Virus record (IMG/VR): IMGVR_UViG_3300009002_000037
Coordinates: 1 to 25,968 of that record
DNA from: a virus
Reading direction: 5' to 3' (one strand)
Length of the DNA: 25,968 bases
The notes beneath the pieces were generated by a model. That model searched no databases and was not told the DNA's origin. It saw only the letters and a program-made list of their open reading frames with translations. Shown piece by piece: positions 22,418-25,968 of the stretch (positions are counted from its first letter, which is position 1; every line of letters begins with the position of its first letter). Both the position numbers and the translations under genes were made by a program.

Positions 22418-23863
22418 TTATCTAAATGCTGTTATTCGTTTTCCTTTACTATATAAATCTAATGCTATCTGCAAGCAGTCTACCATATCATCGTGCCTTG
22501 CGTTAGGGAACTGTGCGCATTGGCTTACAAAATTATCCACCCACATACCATCCAACAGGTTGACTCTACCTCCCTCAATTATATTTACTACGTCAGAAAT
22601 TCTAGCCACTTTATCTTTAGAAGGGGACTTAGATTCAATAACGGTAAGTCTAGTGTTTCGCCTTAAAGTTTGGACTATTGATTTCCCACTAGCTTTAGGT
22701 TCTACGTATATCTTTGAAGTTCTTGAGTACCCATTTCTTAAGCAAAAAGTTTGTATATACTTAACTAATTCAGGGAACTCTAAATACTTTTCCTCTACAC
22801 ATCTGATGTAATATTCGTTTTCGTATAAAGCGTAAGCTAATAAAGCCGAAGGGTCGTTATTTTCTTTTGAAGTGTAAGCGGGGTCTACAACAAAATTCCA
22901 ATTCATAAAGATTTCATCACTAAAGCTTTTGTGTATATTAAACCACTCTTTCTTTATTATCCCTCCGTCAGCAGGCGCAGGTTGTTGTTGAAGTTGTCCT
23001 GCGTATTCGTAGCTTCCTAATTGGTATTTATAGTCTTGCAATATTTTTCTAGAGAATCTAGTATCCCAAAACAAGTCGTTTTTATAGAATTTAAGGAGTC
23101 CTTTAGGACTCAAAATTTTTGAAGACTCCGCAGGTATGCAAATATGTTTGTAACCATCAGGGTTGTTACGCAAAAGGTATCCACTTAAATCATCTTCATG
23201 TAGCCTTTGCATAATTATTATCCTAACGCCCGTTCTAGGGTTGTCTAAACGACTATAAAGAGTTGTGTTATACCAATCATTAGCGTGAGTCCTTTCAGCC
23301 TGTGAGGCAGCTTGTTTTGGGCTTATAGGGTCATCCACTATTATAATAGATGCTCCTGCCCCTGTTACAGTCCCTCCAACCGAAGTTGCTCTACGATTTC
23401 CTGTGTGGTCATTAACGTAATGATGTTTAGTGTTCTGGTCAGGCTTTATAACAAATAAATCCCCCCAATTATCTTGAAACCACTTACTTTGTATAACATC
23501 TCTAGACTTTGCACTATGCTCAACACTTAATGAAGCAGAATAGGATGCTGTTATGAATCTAAGCTTTGGGTCTCTTATCCAACACCAAACAGGAAATAAT
23601 ATCGTACACATAAGAGATTTAGATGCACGAAAAGGGACATTTATGATTAAGTCTTCTGTTTTAGGTTTATCGGCTATAATTCTTTCAGCCTCCTTCTGTA
23701 GAAGTTGGCAAACATATTGATGATGCCAATTAATATCTAACTGAACAGCAGGCTCAACAACTTTAAATGCCTCCTTAAAAAATTCAAAGTAAGACATTTC
23801 ACAGAGCTTTCTCCTTAGAGCCTCTGCCATTTCTTTAGTTGTAGCTTCGTTCAAGTGATTCAT
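22418..23863 (-). CDS. terminase large subunit
   Basis: A 481-aa packaging motor with ATPase and nuclease. Walker A-like NVPFRASKS at 75-83 (a Ser/Lys variant of the P-loop), Walker B IIIVDDP at 173-179, then a coupling region around IIMQRLHEDD. The RNase H-like nuclease carries acidic residues in VVDPAY (about 327), YVEPKASGK (about 386) and HDDMVDC (about 458). Length is normal for the family. The gene follows the TerS-like and stalk-like genes in the first part of the late block. It should bind the portal, cut concatemeric DNA and pump it into proheads. The packaging strategy (cos or pac) cannot be read here. Confidence 0.95.
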   Translation of the reverse strand: MNHLNEATTKEMAEALRRKLCEMSYFEFFKEAFKVVEPAVQLDINWHHQYVCQLLQKEAERIIADKPKTEDLIINVPFRASKSLMCTILFPVWCWIRDPKLRFITASYSASLSVEHSAKSRDVIQSKWFQDNWGDLFVIKPDQNTKHHYVNDHTGNRRATSVGGTVTGAGASIIIVDDPISPKQAASQAERTHANDWYNTTLYSRLDNPRTGVRIIIMQRLHEDDLSGYLLRNNPDGYKHICIPAESSKILSPKGLLKFYKNDLFWDTRFSRKILQDYKYQLGSYEYAGQLQQQPAPADGGIIKKEWFNIHKSFSDEIFMNWNFVVDPAYTSKENNDPSALLAYALYENEYYIRCVEEKYLEFPELVKYIQTFCLRNGYSRTSKIYVEPKASGKSIVQTLRRNTRLTVIESKSPSKDKVARISDVVNIIEGGRVNLLDGMWVDNFVSQCAQFPNARHDDMVDCLQIALDLYSKGKRITAFR

Positions 23864-23870
23864 TTTTAAA

Positions 23871-24269
23871 CTATGCTTGTATTACAAATCTTTCTCTACT
23901 AGCAATGTGTTCTATCGTTAAAGTCCCTCTAGCTCCACTTCTTCCTGCTCTGTAAGTAAATTTAAAAGGGGCTATTTTAGCAACTTCAGTAGCACTATTA
24001 GTTATGCTTGAAGACTGAGAAGAGCTAATTCCGTTTTTAGCTGTGTTAGCTGCAATAGCTGAAGCCTGAGCAGGAGATAAAGCTGCTTTATTCTCGTTTA
24101 TAGCTGATAAATCACAAAGGGCGTTTATATCATCTCTTAAATCTTCTACAACATCTTCTAGCTCAGGCTCTCTCCCTTGCTTGTTGTTATCTTCAATTAA
24201 AGGTGGTCTAGTGCCTATTACTTTTGCGTATTTAGTGTCTGTATTTTTTTCTCTTCTTGCTACTGCCAT
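23871..24269 (-). CDS. stalk/fibre-like protein, 132 aa
   Basis: Start at ATG 24269, one base after the upstream stop; an in-frame ATG at 24284 would overlap that gene and is less likely. The middle part (ALSPAQASAIAANTAKNGISSSQSSSITNS) carries the (S/T)..QA.AI..NTAK.GI pattern that I know from trimeric stalks in Bacteroidota phage fibres and head-fibre proteins. Residues about 100-132 are a compact beta-rich end with GARGTLTIEHIASRERFVI. The N-terminus is basic with a Glu/Asp-rich helix (EPELEDVVEDLRDDI). Likely a virion appendage such as a head or neck fibre; its place between the TerS-like gene and TerL is unusual for a tail fibre. Confidence 0.6.
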   Translation of the reverse strand: MAVARREKNTDTKYAKVIGTRPPLIEDNNKQGREPELEDVVEDLRDDINALCDLSAINENKAALSPAQASAIAANTAKNGISSSQSSSITNSATEVAKIAPFKFTYRAGRSGARGTLTIEHIASRERFVIQA

Positions 24270-24270
24270 T

Positions 24271-24633
24271 TTATAAATCTTCAAAGTTTATATCCTCAAC
24301 ACTTTCTGAGCCTTCGCCTAATAATTTTTTTAGGTCAGCCGTTGTAGTGTCTTCAGTTAAATTAATTTCTATTTTATGTGTCTTCTCTTCGTTTATCTGA
24401 GCCGCTAACAGCTTAGGTGTAACGTAAGGAAGTAGTTTTACTATGCAATCTATGTAATCTTTAGCACTCTTCTCTCTAACCTCTTCTAAAGCTTTCTTTA
24501 TTTCTATAGTACTGCCCTTTAATGCAAACGCTATAGTTTCTCTAGTGATTTTAGTTAGCTTATTAGGCTCTCCCTTTTTTCTCCCGTTAGGATTTGCGCT
24601 TACCCCTGCCTTAAATTTGGTTGATTTAGCCAT
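24271..24633 (-). CDS. terminase small subunit-like protein (DUF5681-type N-terminus)
   Basis: A 120-aa protein. The N-terminal FKAGVSANPNGRKKGEPNKLT is the F..G.S.NP.GR.KG signature of DUF5681, which is often encoded immediately before large terminase genes. Then come helices (ITRETIAFALKGSTIEIKKALEEV; AKDYIDCIVKLLPYVTPKL) and an acidic C-terminal tail ending VEDINFEDL. A TerS role (DNA recognition, TerL stimulation) is inferred from position two genes upstream of TerL and from size. Its ATG overlaps the preceding stop by one base (TAATG). Confidence 0.72.
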   Translation of the reverse strand: MAKSTKFKAGVSANPNGRKKGEPNKLTKITRETIAFALKGSTIEIKKALEEVREKSAKDYIDCIVKLLPYVTPKLLAAQINEEKTHKIEINLTEDTTTADLKKLLGEGSESVEDINFEDL

Positions 24634-24770
24634 TAATATCCTTTTTTCTTCTTTACTTTAGGTTTAGTGTGCCCCCAACCCTTTGCTTTAAGGGCTAAGT
24701 GTTCTTTATTAGTCTTAGCCGTTTTTACTTGACCTGACTTGCTATACATTTTGTGTGGTTTGAATGCCAT
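24633..24770 (-). CDS. Lys-rich small protein, 45 aa
   Basis: ATG at 24770, two bases after the preceding stop; TAA at 24633-24635 overlaps the TerS-like ATG by one base. The sequence begins MAFKPHKMYSKSGQVKTAKT and ends GHTKPKVKKKKGY, giving a very high pI. It fills an otherwise empty 137-base slot in a compact operon with coupled ends, which supports a real gene. It may form part of the same functional group as the Lys-rich cassette at 2973-3691. Function unknown; nucleic acid contact is an inference from charge. Confidence 0.65.
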   Translation of the reverse strand: MAFKPHKMYSKSGQVKTAKTNKEHLALKAKGWGHTKPKVKKKKGY

Positions 24771-24772
24771 AA

Positions 24773-25051
24773 CTATTTTTTACCTCGATTTCTAGCTCTA
24801 TTTTTAGATGCTTTTTCTTTAACTAACTTACCTTTTTTAGTGTGAGACATATCCATTCCGTCTTTATTACCATAAGTTCCTGCCTTTCTGTTTGCAGCGT
24901 TTAGTTCTGCTCTATATTTCTTGGCTTTAGAAGTTTTATTGTATTTTTTTTGGTAGTCAGCTTTTTTCTTTTTAGCCTTTGGATTTTCAGCGTAGTACTT
25001 AGCACTCTTGCTTTTTCCTGTACTTTTGCCTGCTAATGTATTTCTTGCCAT
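24773..25051 (-). CDS. conserved Lys-rich protein, first gene of late block (92 aa)
   Basis: The frame is open to 25171, but the extra 40 residues look non-coding and would span a promoter; ATG 25051, about 18 bases after TACATTTG, is preferred. The protein is highly basic: YYAENPKAKKKKADYQKKYN, then KKYRAELNAANRK, then a conserved-looking GTYGNKDGMDMSHTKKGKLV and a SKNRARNRGKK end. The NR..GTYGN.DG.D.SH...G pattern is one I recall near terminase genes in marine phages, without known function. The D..SH and N/R residues could suggest a nuclease-like or DNA-binding fold, but I cannot support more. Confidence 0.7.
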   Translation of the reverse strand: MARNTLAGKSTGKSKSAKYYAENPKAKKKKADYQKKYNKTSKAKKYRAELNAANRKAGTYGNKDGMDMSHTKKGKLVKEKASKNRARNRGKK

Positions 25052-25068
25052 AATATTACCTTTATTGG

Positions 25069-25076
25069 CAAATGTA
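25069..25076 (-). promoter_or_regulatory. TAnnTTTG element, main late promoter candidate
   Basis: TACATTTG reads leftward from 25076 to 25069, 17 bases before the first late ATG (25051). A T-run (TTTTTTTT) lies just upstream on the same strand. No TTG is found at the usual -33 distance, so activation by a phage factor binding the repeats further upstream is possible. Confidence 0.5.
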
Positions 25077-25557
25077 AGAAAAAAAATTGTAAAATCCTTG
25101 ACTTTACGGAAATAAAAGTATAACTTCGCTCGAAGTATTCGCTGAGTCTTTACGAAGCTATCTAAAAACAAGGGCGCACTGTATTCTTTTTACGAATCAA
25201 CCTTGACTATACCCCCTTATTATTTTTGAGCATACCCCTTAACCCTTACCTCAACACTATGGGAGAGTTCACAATTTATGTGTTGTGTATAATAATAGCA
25301 CCCAACATATTGACGGTTCTATATATATAACTAGCTGAGTATGTAGGAGTGGTCGTATATAGGTATCTACATGCTTAAGTGTTTAGGTAGTTAAGTATCG
25401 TGTTAGTTGATAGTGAAGATACAACTGTTAGCTTGCTCCTGTAATTTATTGCAATCTTTTGTACATTTCCTTGCGTAGTTTGTTCAAAAACCTTACCTTT
25501 ATCAAAGATAAAAAGGAGATAAACTATTTCCACATCTAACAAACTAAATATGTAGTT
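25077..25557. promoter_or_regulatory. divergent intergenic control region
   Basis: About 480 bases separate the leftward late block and the rightward early-type genes, the only large gap in the window. I see no convincing ORF. It holds direct repeats (25096-25250), a small hairpin ACTTC-GCTC-GAAGT at 25123-25136, an AT-rich tract (TATATATATAA near 25320), an inverted repeat ATGTAG/CTACAT at 25341-25346 and 25367-25372, and a weak rightward promoter (TTG 25471-25473, TACCTTTA 25494-25501, 20-base spacer). A leftward TATCTTTG lies at 25510-25503. Promoter switching and possibly a replication origin are plausible functions; neither is shown. Confidence 0.6.
25096..25243. repeat. clustered short direct repeats (possible operator sites)
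   Basis: CCTTGACTTTAC at 25096-25107 recurs as CCTTGACTATAC at 25201-25212 (11 of 12 matching). TTTACG occurs at 25103, 25149 and 25189, extended to TTTACGAA in the last two. ATACCCCCTTA at 25209-25219 recurs as ATACCCC-TTA at 25232-25241. All lie just upstream of the leftward late promoter element, as expected for activator or repressor binding sites. Confidence 0.45.
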
Positions 25558-25830
25558 ATGATTAAGTTAAAATTTGAAGACGAAATTAAAAGAGTAAAAG
25601 AAGTAAAAAACTTTTCTGAGATGTTCGCAATACTTATAGAGATTGAGAACAAAAGATACTCAATAGAAAACTATTCTTATGAGTTATGGAATGAAATAAA
25701 AACAGACGCTATAGGCTTATTTAACAATGAGTTTGAATTGTTTTTTAATACAGATTTGAATACAAAAGCAGACTTAATAAATTTCTTTTACTTAAGTTTA
25801 AAACTAGAACCAAACAAAATAAAAAGCTAA
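25558..25830 (+). CDS. hypothetical protein, 90 aa
   Basis: ATG start after a long leader, TAA stop at 25828-25830. The protein is rich in Lys, Glu, Phe and Asn and is probably mostly helical (FEDEIKRVKEVKNFSEMFAILIEI, then a Tyr/Asn-rich segment, then LNTKADLINFFYLSLKL). No membrane segment, signal or catalytic motif is seen. It is the first rightward gene beyond the control region, so probably immediate-early. Small, unique helical proteins at this position in phages often interfere with host processes, but nothing in the sequence shows that here. Confidence 0.65.
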   Translation: MIKLKFEDEIKRVKEVKNFSEMFAILIEIENKRYSIENYSYELWNEIKTDAIGLFNNEFELFFNTDLNTKADLINFFYLSLKLEPNKIKS

Positions 25831-25833
25831 GCC

Positions 25834-25932
25834 ATGACACAGACACATTTAATTGTATTAATATCTTCAACGATATTTTCAATAGGTAGCTTTTCACTAC
25901 TATGTTATTTTAGTGAAGCATTTAAAAAATAA
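25834..25932 (+). CDS. tiny membrane peptide, 32 aa
   Basis: ATG three bases after the previous stop; TAA at 25930-25932. Residues 6-26 are hydrophobic (LIVLISSTIFSIGSFSLLCYF), ending in SEAFKK. It resembles the 27-aa peptide at 201-284 in plan: one membrane span and a short charged Lys-ending tail. Spacing within the early operon and composition support a real gene; no family is recognised. Confidence 0.45.
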   Translation: MTQTHLIVLISSTIFSIGSFSLLCYFSEAFKK

Positions 25933-25968
25933 ACCAAACAAAAACAAACCAAACAAAAACAAACAAAA
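25931..25968 (+). repeat. 15-base tandem repeat in an A/C-rich leader
   Basis: AAACCAAACAAAAAC occurs twice in tandem (25931-25945, 25946-25960), then AAACAAAA to the window edge. G- and T-free sequence of this kind is unstructured and resembles an A-rich translation leader of a gene starting beyond the window. Confidence 0.7.

Noticed and set aside
4035-22811. Rightward ORFs of 60-105 aa inside late genes (e.g. 4035-4220, 7826-8029, 9114-9431, 11506-11739, 17064-17333, 19201-19401, 19976-20167, 22560-22811)
   Set aside because: All lie antisense within strongly supported leftward genes, have biased Ser/Leu/Phe-rich composition and no promoter or coupling.
24270-24284. Upstream ATG (24284) for the stalk-like gene
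   Set aside because: It overlaps the TerS-like gene; ATG 24269 follows the stop after one base.
25123-25136. Hairpin ACTTC-GCTC-GAAGT as an intrinsic terminator
   Set aside because: Only five pairs and no T-run on either side; kept only as part of the control region.
25052-25171. 40-residue N-terminal extension of the first late protein
   Set aside because: Phe/Tyr-rich, unlike the Lys-rich body, and it spans the TACATTTG promoter element.
1-25968. Integrase, repressor, tRNA, CRISPR array, insertion sequence or defence system
   Set aside because: No matching protein motif, cloverleaf or spaced repeat array was seen; the repeats found are short regulatory types.

Overview
The window is part of a tailed double-stranded DNA phage (or phage-like contig) with siphovirus-type tail genes. 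The host is most likely a member of the Bacteroidota, probably Flavobacteriia. Three things point there: the DNA is AT-rich; likely promoters match the Bacteroidota form TTG-N19/20-TAnnTTTG rather than the sigma70 form; and highly expressed genes have A-rich leaders without Shine-Dalgarno sequences. The distal-tail proteins also carry motifs I associate with flavobacterial phages. No integrase, repressor, tRNA, CRISPR array or insertion sequence was seen. The Lys-rich small proteins resemble ones I know from marine phages, so a marine origin is plausible but unproven.

Layout: 1-2067 is rightward and holds early or DNA-metabolism genes: tiny ORFs, a helical protein, a MazG-like protein, a T7 endonuclease I-type resolvase and a calcineurin-like phosphoesterase. 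From 25051 leftward to 2060, about 23 kb of nearly gap-free leftward genes form the late block. In transcription order these are: Lys-rich small proteins, TerS-like protein, stalk-like protein, TerL, tail assembly chaperone with a -1 frameshift, tail-terminator/LamG fusion, gp10-like protein, distal tail protein, giant baseplate/adhesin protein, tape measure, small helical protein, ClpP-type protease with scaffold-like tail, major capsid protein, two paralogous tube-like proteins, portal, head-tail connector, small membrane protein, beta-rich virion protein, a second Lys-rich cassette, and finally a lysis module (DUF5675-type endolysin and two membrane proteins). About 500 bases (25052-25557) form a divergent control region. 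Rightward early-type genes resume at 25558 and run off the window.

The phage therefore appears to have two opposed transcription blocks, diverging at 25.05-25.56 kb and meeting tail to tail with an 8-base overlap at 2060-2067. Inside the late block, extra promoters and hairpins around the protease, capsid, tube and portal genes suggest that capsid and tube supply is tuned separately.

Most notable points: (1) a T9 slippery run joining two frames of the tail assembly chaperone; (2) a tail terminator fused to a lectin-like domain; (3) an unusual order in which the tail module lies between terminase and the protease-capsid-portal module; (4) a repeated TATATTTG-N4-ATG arrangement implying leaderless mRNAs; (5) a terminator overlapping a promoter, with a possible small RNA of about 75 nt; (6) Lys-rich small-protein cassettes at both ends of the late block.
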